NCBI RefSeq assembly: GCF_014356525.2
Contig: NC_052505.1
Span: 46,959,969-47,023,968 of the forward strand
Origin: Nilaparvata lugens
Taxonomy: Eukaryota; Arthropoda; Insecta; Hemiptera; Delphacidae
Direction of reading: 5' to 3'
Length of the DNA stretch: 64,000 bases
Under the pieces are notes generated by a model, which worked only from the letters and a program-made list of their open reading frames with translations, did not search any database and had not been told where the DNA came from. The translations under genes and the position numbers were made by a program. This document shows positions 23,001-34,651 of the stretch, piece by piece; positions within the stretch are counted from its first letter, which is position 1; each line of letters begins with the position of its first letter.

Positions 23001-26000
23001 ATGATAAGAGAATCGTTTGATGAACTTGATGTATCTCTAATAAGATGCACAGAGTGTGCTGATATATTTGACTTTCATGGTAAATTTAGTAATAGAGATT
23101 CTATGGGAAACGGCAGTGGCATGGGCTTCTCGGTCATTCATCAGAACATACGTAGTTATAGACGTAACTTTGACGAATTTTCAACAGTATTACAGGGATT
23201 AGGGCATAAGTTTAACTGCATAATATTAACTGAGGCATGGCTTAACGACGACAGCCATCCAATTAACATTTCAGGTTACCATTCTTTTAGATCATTCAAT
23301 AATCTGAACCAGAGCGATGGGTTGGTGGTCTACATCGATGAAGGACTTCCAGTCACTTGCAATGAACTGGTACTGGGCGGTCTGGCCACCTGTCTCTCTC
23401 TCACCTTTACCTGGGCGGGGGCGGCATGCGAAATTCTAGCTGTCTACCGCAGCCCCAGCACTAATCTAACTACATTCATAAACGCGTTAAACGTATATTG
23501 CAATGAACAATCGCCAGGTGTCGTCCGAATTCTGGCAGGTGATTTCAATTGCGATACGTTGAATGTTGCCCCTGGCTCTGTTGAGGAGCATTATATCGAT
23601 ATTTTGAGTGACGCAGGATTTGTGCCCTGTATTGACAAGGTTACACGGCCGGCCAGCGGAACCTGTATTGACCACTTTTTTGTCAAGCTTCCGCGTTTCT
23701 TCAATGCATCTTCTGTTATTCTGCAGTCCTCGGTTACCGATCACTATGCTATTTGCTTGAATATATTATCGACAAAAACTCATAAGCCGCCTAATACAGA
23801 TAGAGTCATTATTAAAACAGACTGGAAAAAGGTGAGGAACACACTTTCTAGTCACAATTGGAATAGAGTCATTGAACAAAACAACGTTGACAATGCAACA
23901 GATATTTTCATTGAATCGGTACAAAACATAATTGCCGAAAAATCACATGAAGTAAAAGTTTCATCTAGAAATACTCAACTCAAACCATGGATAACTGCTG
24001 GACTAGTAAATTCTATTCGACATCGTGATAAACTCAGAAAAAAACTCAATAGACAACCATTTAACTATCTCCTTAGAAATGAGTTTACTCAATATAGAAA
24101 TATGCTACATTCAGCAATCAAGCGAGCCAAGTATAACTATTACAAAAACAAAGTTGAAGAAGCGACTGGTAACCCTAGAAAATTTTGGTCGGTTATAAAC
24201 GAAATCTCAGGTCGTATAGATAATAGTAAATCATTCCCCGTTAGTGCATTCTCCCGCCCTGGTGAAGTCATCGACTCTCAAAAAACTAAAGAAATTGCCA
24301 ACCAATTTAATCAATATTTTGCCAAAGTTGGGACAAACCTAGCAAATTCTATAATAACCCAGGATGCACCAGTAGTGAGAGATGATGAACATGCTGCGGA
24401 CTCTGAATTTCAACTGCAACCGGTCTCAAGGCAGGAATTGGAGGAGGTAGTGAAGAGTTTGAAAGGGCGATCAGCTCCAGGTTGTGATGGAATCCCTACT
24501 AGAGTGATTAAAAACAATATTGACATATTAATACATCCTATCCTACATATAGTCAATTTAAGCATTCTGGTTGGACACTTTCCTTGCGCTCTCAAAACAG
24601 CCAGAGTAATACCTATTTATAAATCAGGCCCCAAAGGCATATTCTCCAATTACAGACCTATTTCTTTGTTGGCAACATTATCTAAAATAATCGAAAAGTG
24701 TATAAAAATACAACTGACTAAGTATTTAAACGAGTACAATCTCATCTCCAACTCACAGTATGGTTTTCAAAAGTCCAAAAATACATCTGATACTCTTTTC
24801 AATATGTCTAGGGCTATCTCAAGTAGTATTAAATCAAGAAGAAAAGTACTGATAACCTTTTTGGACTTGGCAAAAGCCTTTGATACAGTTGACAGGAGAA
24901 TTTTAATAAAAAAACTTGAATCATTGGGGATAAAAAATATCTCTCTCCGATGGTTTAAGAGTTACTTTCACAATCGACAGCAATCAGTTTGCATAAATGG
25001 TGAAAATAGTGATAAAGAGAATGTTGAGTATGGGGTAGTCCAGGGAAGCACCCTTGGGCCACTGCTATTCCTAATCTATATCAACAATCTGTCAAAATTA
25101 GTAGTTGAAGGTGAGTTGTATCTGTTTGCTGATGACACAGCACTAGTGTCTACTGGGAGCACTTGGGAGGAGGCCTACATGAGTGCTTCAATTGATTTGT
25201 CAAAAATAAAGAACTGGTTTGATCACAATAGCCTTACAGTAAATGTGGAAAAAACGAAGTTTATGCCAATAGTTACAAGAAATCAAGCTGATCCAGGCTC
25301 TCTAATACTAACGATGCATTCTTGTAATAATCCCAGGTCTGCTGGATGTAATTGTAGTATGATTGAGCGCGTTGATCATTACAAATACCTGGGCGTTGTC
25401 TTGGATTCCAAGATGAGTTGGGTACAACATGTCCAGTGTGCTAAGAATAGGCTCAGAAAGCTGCTTCACGCATTTTCAGAGCTTAGTAATGTTCTGAGTG
25501 TGGATCAGTGCAAAGTAGTTTACTTTGCCTATGTCCAATCTATAATACTATATGGAATTCTAGCTTGGGGAGGGGCTTCCTCCTCAGTCATTGAGCCTCT
25601 CGCAGTCACCCAAAGATCAATTATAAAAACAATTTTAAAGAGAGACTTTAGATACCCAACAAGACAATTGTTTATCGAATTTCCCGTACTGAATGTTAGA
25701 CAACTTTTTATTAAATCCTTGTTGATCCACATAAAAAAATACAAAACTGAACTTCTGGGAGAAACAGTTAACCATAGCTACTCAACTCGCCACAGATCCA
25801 ATTACAGCTTTGAGATACCTCAGCTGACTCACGGCTCTGAATTGACAAATCCTTCATACCTGGCCCATGTCTTGTACAGAAATGTGCCAGGGGTGATTAG
25901 GGAAGCAGAGGCATTTAGTTTGGTAGTGTTTAGGAAGAGGGTGGACAGGTGGCTGTACCAGATTGGTTGGGAAGCTTCAGAAGAACTACTCCAATCTCGT

Positions 26001-26012
26001 TATGCTTGGTGA
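23001..26012 (+). CDS. LINE ORF2: AP-type endonuclease plus reverse transcriptase
   Basis: An intact 1003-codon ORF beginning at ATG 23001. The N-terminal ~250 residues form an exonuclease/endonuclease/phosphatase domain with HQN (N49), TEAW (E78), YRSPS, GDFN (D181, N183) and a TDH end motif (D247, H248). The RT follows with KGRSAPGCDGIP, NYRPISLL, FLDLAKAFDTV (D622), VVQGSTLGPLLF and FADD (D711, D712), then thumb and C-terminal region. All catalytic residues I can check are present. It nicks target DNA and copies element RNA at the nick (target-primed reverse transcription). The arrangement is that of the CR1/L2/Jockey superfamily. The C-terminal portion resembles the degenerate minus-strand copy at 15747-17490. 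The frame is unbroken, so this is a candidate active copy if its 5' half is intact. Confidence 0.93.
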   Translation: MIRESFDELDVSLIRCTECADIFDFHGKFSNRDSMGNGSGMGFSVIHQNIRSYRRNFDEFSTVLQGLGHKFNCIILTEAWLNDDSHPINISGYHSFRSFNNLNQSDGLVVYIDEGLPVTCNELVLGGLATCLSLTFTWAGAACEILAVYRSPSTNLTTFINALNVYCNEQSPGVVRILAGDFNCDTLNVAPGSVEEHYIDILSDAGFVPCIDKVTRPASGTCIDHFFVKLPRFFNASSVILQSSVTDHYAICLNILSTKTHKPPNTDRVIIKTDWKKVRNTLSSHNWNRVIEQNNVDNATDIFIESVQNIIAEKSHEVKVSSRNTQLKPWITAGLVNSIRHRDKLRKKLNRQPFNYLLRNEFTQYRNMLHSAIKRAKYNYYKNKVEEATGNPRKFWSVINEISGRIDNSKSFPVSAFSRPGEVIDSQKTKEIANQFNQYFAKVGTNLANSIITQDAPVVRDDEHAADSEFQLQPVSRQELEEVVKSLKGRSAPGCDGIPTRVIKNNIDILIHPILHIVNLSILVGHFPCALKTARVIPIYKSGPKGIFSNYRPISLLATLSKIIEKCIKIQLTKYLNEYNLISNSQYGFQKSKNTSDTLFNMSRAISSSIKSRRKVLITFLDLAKAFDTVDRRILIKKLESLGIKNISLRWFKSYFHNRQQSVCINGENSDKENVEYGVVQGSTLGPLLFLIYINNLSKLVVEGELYLFADDTALVSTGSTWEEAYMSASIDLSKIKNWFDHNSLTVNVEKTKFMPIVTRNQADPGSLILTMHSCNNPRSAGCNCSMIERVDHYKYLGVVLDSKMSWVQHVQCAKNRLRKLLHAFSELSNVLSVDQCKVVYFAYVQSIILYGILAWGGASSSVIEPLAVTQRSIIKTILKRDFRYPTRQLFIEFPVLNVRQLFIKSLLIHIKKYKTELLGETVNHSYSTRHRSNYSFEIPQLTHGSELTNPSYLAHVLYRNVPGVIREAEAFSLVVFRKRVDRWLYQIGWEASEELLQSRYAW

Positions 26013-26706
26013 CCAACACGACTTCAAGGTTTCCAGACAATTGATTGGTATTTATTTTATCATTGATATAACCGATTTGACTGTTTTGCCTTTCTGGTTT
26101 ATGCTTTTTTTTCATTCTCTCTTCTGAGAATTTCTGGAATCCCTGCCACTGCGGTCTTCAAAAAAATATTGTTATTTCTTCTTTATTTATTCTTTTATCA
26201 ATCAAGGTATTAAGTATACTTATTCCTACATACTCATTCTTAAATATACATCAGCACATATATTATCTATTTTATAATCAGAATATGAATTCAGGGCTAC
26301 TTCCTTGTATTTATAAAATAGAATTATAGTACCCTTTAAAATTCATAGAATGATAAAACAAGAATACAAATTGTAACTATTAGTTTCGGTGATCACACCA
26401 TGAATATTATATATTTGATAATGATACATTGGTTGATGATGAATAGTATCTTTCGCTCTCAACACAAACCCTGATAAATGTTATCTAGTGTGACTCACTT
26501 GAAACTGTCAGTATTCCATGTAAATGGAGGTTGGAGAAACAAGACGGGGCCGCGCTACCTGTACACTGGGCTATTGTTCCAAAAAGATTCATTCCTCTAT
26601 TGTCCACTGATTCCGCTTCATTGCCCTCATTAGAAACCCCGTGTGGTATCTTGAAGGCTCTTCTAGCTGGTAGCAGCAACTTATCTATTACTATGTACCT
26701 TATATA
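26013..26706. other. LINE 3' flank and spacer
   Basis: Non-coding sequence after ORF2. The LINE 3' terminus should lie in the first few hundred bases, but no clear tail or target duplication is visible. 26490-26680 is somewhat richer in GC and unexplained. Confidence 0.4.
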
Positions 26707-28787
26707 CAGAGTGATTCATAATGATGGTGAAATATTTTAATACGTGATAGTAGAGGTAAAAATAAGAAAAAAAGTTCATATAAACATATATCCATAAACG
26801 CTTCAATAGCGAGCTATACAGGGTGAAAGATTTCGTTTGAAATTCAGTTCCTCTGGTGAAATACACCGATGCTGAATTGTTTGGGGACTAGTTTTTGAAA
26901 AACTTATGCTGGATTCATATGAAAAATATCTAAAAAATTGAATAGAACTAGTCTTGGAGCTGTAGTGAGAGTAGTTTTTGAGAAAAAAGTTGAAATATGC
27001 AAAAAATCTAAGTAGAAAAACACAGACTTCTACGTTTGATGCCCAATAACTTTCTTTAATGACCAGTAAACAAATAATTCCTCCCCAATTTAATTCTGAA
27101 AAGAATGATGTAAGCTGTGTAAACTGAATTCAAATGAAAGTTGAATAAAATGTATTCTTATGTAATACATTACACCACAAAAATTTGCTGTTTTATGAGG
27201 AGAGAACTAATACTCATAGGTTGTAGCTGATTGCAAATAAAACATGGATTTTAATAACAGCTGTTCCAAAACAGCTGATATATCATATTTTAAATAAGAA
27301 AATATTTAAAAGAAATTATCAGCTGAAAATTATTTTCAGAAATATTTTAGCTCACTGTTGAACAAAAAAAAAAAAAAACTGTAAGTTAGGCCTACTGTAA
27401 CCGCGCTGTGTTTTTTGTTTAATCTATTAACCAGTTATTCGTAACCATTCCACTTTGCTTTTGTGTTAAGTGTCAACTTTTTAAAAAATTACTTATCTTA
27501 TTCTTAGGTAATCTTAGACATTATTCATACTCCGAATTAGCTGACATGCATTTAATGTATGGAATGGGACAGTACTGTAATAGTACTGAAGCAAGAAGTT
27601 TGTATCAAGAGAACTTTCCTAACCTATAGTATGTCTAAATTCAAGGTTTTTTGTCACTATTCATCAACGTCTGTCTAGAACAGATTCTTTGATATCCAAA
27701 GAGCACATTTATGCAGGCAGACACCGATCTACTATGACTGTTGAGTTAGAAGAACAAGTTCTTAACGAAATTTATGAACATCCAGAGAAGAGCACGAGAG
27801 AATTGTCAGTGCAGTTTAATGTCAATCAATCTAATATTTGGAGGATACCAAAAGAGCAACAATAACATCCATACCACCTCCATAAAGTTCAAACTCTATT
27901 GCCACGAGACTGTATTCCTGGTGCTGGTATTTGCCGATGGTTTTTAGAAAAACTTGTTAACCCAAACTTTTCAACAACCGTTTTATTTACTGACGAAACA
28001 TACTTTACAAGAACAGCTATCGTTAACGTCCACAACCAACATATTTGGGCAGCTGAGAATCCTCATGCCATCAATCCTAATCTTCCACAACATCAGTTTT
28101 CAGTAAACATTTGGGCAGAAATCATAAGAGATCATCTACTTCTGTTCGAGCTTCCTCCCAGGCTTAATGGCATAATCTACAAGTCTTTTGGTATAAGTTT
28201 AATGTCATTTAGATATGCTACTTTCATTTAAAAAAAACTTTTTATAAAAAACCGAATATTTTATTTGCAATCAGCTACAACTTATGAGTTATTAGTTCTC
28301 TCCTCATAAAACGGCAATTTTTTGTGGTGTAATGTACTACATAAGAATACATTTTATTCAACTTTCATCTGAATTTAGCTTACACAGCTTACATAATTCT
28401 TTTCAGAATTTATTTGTTTACCGGTCATTAAATAAATTTATTGGGCATCAAACGTAGAAGTCTGTGTTTTTCTACTTAGATTTTTTGCATATTTCAACTT
28501 TTTTCTCAAAAACTACTCACACTACAGCTTCCAGACTAGTTTTATTCAATTTTTCAAATATTTTTCCATATGAATCCAGCATAAGTTTTTCAAAAACTAG
28601 TCGCCAAACAATTCAGCATCGGTGTATTTCACAAGAGGAACTGAATTCCGGGCGAAATCTTTCACCCTGTATAGCTCGCTAATGAAGCGTTTATTGATAT
28701 ATGTTTTTGGATATATGAACTTTTTTTCTTATTTTTACCTCTACTATGAAGTATTAAAATATTTTACCATAAATATGAATCACCCTG
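26707..28787 (+). mobile_element. Tc1/mariner-like element with ~530-bp terminal inverted repeats
   Basis: The left arm 26707-27242 is the reverse complement of the right arm 28259-28787 with scattered mismatches and small indels. The outer ends read CAGAGTGATTCATA and, inverted, CAGGGTGATTCATA, and both are flanked by TATATA, consistent with TA target duplication. Terminal CAGGGTG-type ends and TA targets fit the IS630-Tc1-mariner superfamily. The central ~1 kb carries a broken transposase (27545-28231). TIRs of this length are unusual for the superfamily, where tens of bases are typical. Confidence 0.88.
27545..28231 (+). pseudogene. Broken DDE transposase (DUF4817/DDE_3 type)
   Basis: Translation shows an N-terminal helix-turn-helix region (MHLMYGMGQYCNSTEARSLY), a frameshift and stops near 27628-27640, then RFFVTIHQRLSR and a second HTH (AGRHRSTMTVELEEQVLNEI). 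An in-frame TAA follows at about 27863, then a DDE catalytic segment. That segment has the first acidic motif (VLFTDETYFTR) and the second (NIWAEIIRDHLL) with the HNQHIWAAENPHA signature between them. The frame stops at 28231 just before the right inverted repeat, so the third acidic residue is missing. It cannot encode an active enzyme. The family assignment follows from the motif order, which is typical of insect DUF4817-DDE_3 transposases. Confidence 0.82.
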
Positions 28788-29086
28788 TATATATATTACT
28801 TGTATTTTCTACAATTATTGAATCTAAATCAGTGATCAAGTACTTGTAATTGTATTATTCCCAATGAAACCCAACTTGCTCACAATAGCAATTCCACCCA
28901 TTATACCAATGCTGATGTTCGAATGGAAACATTGTTATAACTCCAACCTCTGCATGAGTGATACGAGAATAAATTATATCAATGTTCCCGAATTCTCTGG
29001 TATAGCTCTAATCATTGTTTTTTAGTTGCTCCGGCTCAATTTCCATCATCTACCTCACTTTCATGCTTCCTTCTATTGGATTTCAG
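28788..29086. other. Putative intron sequence upstream of the exon
   Basis: Non-coding. The last ~45 bases (29040-29086) are pyrimidine-rich and end in TTTCAG, a good splice acceptor. Confidence 0.45.
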
Positions 29087-29168
29087 ATGAAGAACACAAT
29101 GGAGGAGTGGCGAGTCGCTTTATTCGTCCTCCTTGCAGCTCTGGTGCCAAGATCTCTCCAAGATAAAG
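29087..29168 (+). CDS. Candidate host-gene exon encoding a signal peptide
   Basis: An 82-nt exon candidate with both splice signals. A pyrimidine tract plus TTTCAG immediately precedes ATG 29087, and AAAG|GTGAGTAA follows 29168. The frame encodes 27 codons: a charged start (MKNTMEEWR), a hydrophobic core (VALFVLLAALV) and a short polar end (PRSLQDK), which has the shape of a signal peptide. It leaves phase 1. An acceptor next to the ATG implies an untranslated upstream exon. The other two frames contain stops or no hydrophobic core. The product would be secreted or membrane-bound; I do not recognise the family, and the next exon is not evident in the window. This is the best evidence for a host gene here. 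Confidence 0.55.
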
Positions 29169-30736
29169 GTGAGTAATCCACCTTGATTCTATCAGCACTG
29201 TTCTACAGCATCAATCATCGATAATAAATTATGAGGTTTGACTTAGACCTATTTGCAAAACTATAGAGAGGAATTATCAAGATTCATCTTTCTCTATTAA
29301 TGTAGACTAATCGATTCTCATTCCACATCTTCACTACCCAATTTAACGAAAATATATAGTCTATTGCTATCATAGTATAATTATTATTAGCTCTATATTA
29401 GCATACTATCATGATTGCGAGTTCAGTGTTCCAGAATGGATTGAATAAAACGACTTGTAATTGCTAGTTTGCTCCTTTTTTATTGGGATTTCACTAGAAA
29501 TTGATATTATTTGTGTAAAAATATGAATCAGTTTATCATCACGTTCCAGATTCTAGTAAAGGAGAGGTTGTTACAATTTCAGGTCGTTCTTTGTTCAATA
29601 TGGTTATCCACCACACATTACATCGCTATTCGCTATGACATCCACACAGAGCTTGTCATTATAAATTTGATGTTGATTGAAGCTCATTGAGGAACAGAAA
29701 AGTTGGCATCCCAACCAACTAAAAACATAAGCTTTAAATTCATAGTTTCGAATTACTGAGTCCATGTTTTGTGATAGGCGGTAATGCTTCATTATAATTT
29801 CGGTAATTATTTCGAGGTCGCCTGCTGTTGAAGTAATTGAGTGAACTTGGTGACTGTGAACTTGAAAGGAAAATTTATGTCAAAATAATATTTTTGCGCC
29901 CTTAGAAGGAGAAGCGCGCGTTGACGTTTCTGAATTGAAAACAATGCGGCGCAGAAGAAAGCCGGGGCGTCCAAATAAATGCCAGAGCAATTAAACTGGC
30001 ACACTGGGACTGGGACTGCCAGTCGACCCTCGCAAAATTATGAGACCTCCTTGGAAATGTCTTCCATTATAGAGCAAAACGCGCCACGAATACGCTACGT
30101 GATCATTTTTAATGAGCTAGCTGTTAAAGATGGCAGTATTCAATTTGGATGAAAAAAATTCAATAGGAATAATAATTTATCTTTTCAATAATTCATATTG
30201 AAGAACAAAGTTCATGGTCATCCAAATATACTGTAATTATTGTGAAATGGAAGCATCATGAAATATGTTTCTATACGGCATTATTTGAGAAATCACAGTA
30301 AATTAAATCGCAGATACAAATTAACGAACTATTTTTTTTATCTCCGGCTTTTTGGTTTGGTCTACCACTTTGGCATTCCTGTGTCTGACTATCGACATTA
30401 TTTTGCTTAGTTGCATCAAGAATATCAGGCTAATCATCAACTACAAGTGCAGTTGTATTGTGCTCATGGAACTATGTGGGTCCTCAGTAGCTAATTATGT
30501 GACGTTTCCTCCGTCAGTGGTGGTCAGAAACTTGATTTTCCCTATGTTTTGCATGTTATCTATCACGTTCAGCAGGAAGTCTCTCTCAGGCTTTTTCACA
30601 CATATACGACACATTCAGCTCAGATGATTTTCTGTTCGTTTTCGGTAGATTCCGAAAAGTGTTAAACAGTAATTCGTTTTGAATTCGGTACCGAATGTAA
30701 ACCAAACAACAACAAACACCCCCTCGACACGAATAA
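29169..30736. other. Probable intron, no feature recognised
   Basis: AT-rich non-coding sequence after the candidate exon, with a GC-richer patch at about 29890-30010. No second exon could be supported. Confidence 0.4.
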
Positions 30737-32725
30737 GTTTTCGTCAGGTTTGATTCCGTTGCCAGGGAACAGCAAACTAATCTTCAACACACACTTGGTT
30801 CAGTTTCTGTTCCAACCAAACTGATTTTTTGGGAAGTGATATCTTGAAAAAAATCTGTCATCTGAAATGTAGAAATCCCAATTTATATGGTGAATTCATT
30901 TCAGCTGTTTCTTTATACTTTACAGAATTTGTAAAATCTAAACACCGCATGTATTTTGAAGGAAATTAATAAAAAATCAAATTATAACCGAACGAGAACC
31001 TAGAATGTATGAAAGTCTCATCCGTTTTCGACAAGAACAGAAACGAAAGCTGATCAGAGCCGTCGAAATGTGAAATAAGTCTCATCAAGTGTATGTTTTT
31101 GAACAATCAACATTATTTAATGAAATATTAATATTATGTGTAGCTTTCATCTTTAGGCCTATATCGGGAATGATTCACACATGAATTGAAAGATCATCTT
31201 CAATCACTATATACTCAATTTCAGTCTACAAATGTCATATATTTGAATAATTCGAACAACCTTCCAGTTCTGGAAAGGGTATAAGGGGTTAGCCAGGTTG
31301 CATCATCAATCAAATCACTCATCATACACATTTCATAAAGGGATTCCAACCATTAACCCGTTTATCAACCAATCACAAGACATAATGGAGTGGGGAGTGT
31401 GTCAGCGTAGGCGTGACCTTGTTGTGATTAGGATTTCTCTCTTCCAAACCAACCCTGAAAGTTCAAATGAATGAACCGAATTAGATAAAATAAATGAGAA
31501 TCGGTTGAAATAACGTAATTAGTCCTTGTTGTGAGGAATTAGGAAGATCAATGAATTATTCTCTAGTACAGTACTTCGTATATAGTAGATGCTATAAAGC
31601 CATGAAAAATCTCATAATCATAATAAAGTGGATGCAAAGTGGGCCCAGTTGTAATAATTGATATTTTGTAATAAGCATGTAAAGTTATGTACAAAATATG
31701 TATCAGCATGATCAGCGAGTGAGTATCGGTAATTTTTCGAATTTTTAAGGCAACTGGGAATTCCACAGCTCTATTGGCCAACGCGTTAGTCTGGGTTTTT
31801 CGGAATGCCTGGCATCGATATGGAGTGTTTAGGCCTGCATGCCACAACGAACATATCCATCCGGTTTGGCTCACAACGCTACACATCGCGTGTTTACTTT
31901 GAACGAATGAGAACGCGGCGAAAACACACGCGGGTGTGTTTTTGTATGTATTTATATTGTGAAGTGAATTCTACGTGAGCGTGAGGTGAGAGTCAGTTTT
32001 GGGTATTTGAAATTTCCAGCTAACTCTCAGATACTGCCTACTCAGTTTTACGCTCTCTGTTGGATCACATGCACTCACACACATTTTCCATACTATATAG
32101 GCTAACTGTTTTCCGTGGAAGAGATTCGTTGGGAAGAAAGGGAGTGAGTGATGGATCATATTTCTCAGTCATGAGGTAGTTTACTTTCACTAAACCTAAT
32201 CTCATTCCGGTCGTGTGTTGATGGGAAGGATATTGTTTCATGTCCTTCTCAGAGAGTCAACAATTAATCTTATTTGTAGAAACACCACCGATTTATATAG
32301 TTACATTATTTCATTCATATTCTAATATTATCAATATTCGAATTGAATTCCAATCTTCATTATGATCAATAATAATTCTTCATAATAATGTGTAAAATTC
32401 GATGAATAATTTAGCTATACTGTGATTTGATGTAAGTAGGTCTATGAGCCAGAATATATTGCGACATATCCCGATCTAATCTAATTTCACGAATTATTTC
32501 TCTTATCATGTTAAATTTTGGCTGAACTGATAATCAAGTATGAACAGAACTGACTAAGTATTACCATATTCTTTCTCGTTCTCTTCCATTGTTATAGAAA
32601 CATATCAGCACCCCTTATCAACGTATCTCAACGTTTTCAACTTCTTTTCATCCTTCAAATTTATATTCTCACACTTCGTCAATCTTCGATTTTTTTGTCA
32701 GCCACCATATTAAATGTCACTTTGT
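30737..32725 (+). repeat. 1.99-kb direct duplication, copy 1
   Basis: Starts GTTTTCGTCAGGTTTGATTC and ends in ATGTCACTTTGT. It matches 35432-37424 almost base for base; by eye I count about six substitutions and one 4-bp indel. It lacks LTR-like TG..CA ends and inverted ends. It contains open frames on the minus strand (31886-31563, 32159-31971), conserved in both copies only because the DNA is duplicated; no protein family is recognised. Confidence 0.93.
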
Positions 32726-33330
32726 CCCACACAGCACACTGATGTTTATAAAACGTTTAATAAACGTTATCTCTTAAACATTTGAAACGTTTAGACAACG
32801 TTGTATGTTGTTGGCCATAACGTTTTATAAACGTTTATTCAACCTTTAGTTTGGTACTGACCTTTACGTTTAATAAACATTTATTTAAACGTTGTATTCA
32901 ACATTTCGATAAACGTTATATCAACGCTTTGATAAACATTATAGTTAACTTTCAATAAACGTTATATCAACGTTTTGATAAACATTATATCAACGTTTTG
33001 AAAAACATTATATCAACGTTTTGATAAACATTATATCAACGTTTTGATAAACATTACAGTCAACATTTCAATAAACGTTTTGATGAACATTATAATCAAC
33101 CATTAGTTAAGCATTCGATTCTTTCCCAGGTAGCACAGAAACGTTGAAATAAAGTTAGAAACACGTAATACCTTAACGTTGAAAACACGAAAAAATGTCC
33201 GTCGTTTCCACATTATTTTCAACGTTGAATAATAGTTGAAAAAACATCGTGGTAACCATTATTTTCAACTATCAACAGACATTGAATTAGCCATACTTTT
33301 TAACCGGTACCTTATTAATTACATGATAAT
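32726..33330. repeat. AACGTT-rich region with 23-bp minisatellite
   Basis: From 32750 the sequence is built of AAACGTT / ATAAACATTATATCAACG variants. Between about 32899 and 33101 they form a regular array of ~8-9 units with a 23-bp period (CAACGTTTTGATAAACATTA plus TAT). A related but irregular AACGTTGAAA block follows to 33300. It could be the body of a non-autonomous transposon, but I see no firm ends. Confidence 0.75.
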
Positions 33331-33870
33331 ATTTCTAAAATCATTTGGAAAGAGATGAAAATACGAAATCATATTTCCATTTATTTACATATGATTTCAT
33401 GTAACAGAAATATTACCGTGCAATGCGGTACATTGGTAAGGTGAAATAAAAACACACAATAAAAACCATATTACTTCAATTTTGATCCACAAAAGTTATT
33501 ATGATGAAAGTTGTTTAAAAAACTGAGATGGTTACAACCAAATTACCATGGTATTTTAATATACTTTGCCATTGTATAGCTAAAATCTCAAAAATATTTT
33601 ATGTCTGTAAGAAACAGAACTTAAAACTATTATATATTATATTGAATGATGAAATACGAAATAAATATTTTTTCATTACCATGTTACAGTAAAACACTTT
33701 TATAAACTGCTTATCACACTACATCCAACCACTTTTTAATTTTAAAAACTGAATATACAAAAGTTATGTATACATTCAGAAAAAATGTTGACTGTAATTG
33801 GAATACCAATAAAAATTGCAATAGATACAGTATTGACATTTCAAAAAATCTGGAGTGGTGCACTCACACA
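33331..33870. other. AT-rich non-coding DNA
   Basis: No feature recognised. Confidence 0.4.
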
Positions 33871-34651
33871 ACTTTCCTTGCCGTTATGAAAAATGATAAC
33901 CAGACGGTAGTGTTCACGCGCATCTCAAGTCTACTATTCAAAGATCTGAGCCAGCTGGTGACAGGACAATAACGATGGAGACACATGATGTCTGCTATCT
34001 CTTCATAGTGAATGATAAATATAGAATCAACAGTTGCCAACAGTTTGCAAGTGAATAATCAATTTTTCTCGAATTTCGAGCTTATTTTCAATGTTATGAG
34101 AAAATGTTACTGAACATTAATTGTAGATTTTTATGCTCAATCTTTTCCACTTGAAAATTTTTGTTCAAATAATTGTATCTGAAGCCTGATTATTGAGAAT
34201 CTGAAATCAAACTTTGCATAGATGAGGCGGAACTCCTGAAATTTTCACAGATATGGGACTTGTGGCTGTTGATAGAGCTTAACAATGTCTATTTTAGGTA
34301 TAATTTAATCAGAATCGTTGGAGACGTTCACGAGAAAATCGCGAAAACCCTGTTTTTGACAATATTTTTGCCATTTTAGTCGTCATCTTGAATTAAATTT
34401 GATAGAAATAGTTTGTGTCAGATCCTTATATTGTAAAGACCTTAAGTTCCAAATTTCAAGTCACTCCGTTAATTGGGAGATGAGATATCGTGTAGGCTAC
34501 ACAGACACTCATACACACATACCAATACCCAAAAGCACTTTTTTGGACTCAGGGAACCTTGAAACGTATAGAGAAATTCATAAATTGGGGCACCTTAATT
34601 TTTTTTGGAAAGCAATACTTCCCTTACCTATGGTAATAGGGCAAGGAAAGT
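33871..34651. mobile_element. 781-bp non-autonomous element with 12-bp inverted ends
   Basis: ACTTTCCTTGCC at 33871-33882 is exactly inverted at 34640-34651 (GGCAAGGAAAGT). Just inside the right end is ACTTCCCTTACCTATGGTAA, which adds a local inverted motif. There is no transposase ORF. The sequence reads like a short DNA transposon, although no target duplication could be fixed. Confidence 0.55.

Noticed and set aside
31563..31886. 107-codon minus-strand frame conserved at 36258-36581
   Set aside because: Both lie in the near-identical 2-kb duplication, so conservation is trivial. No recognisable family.
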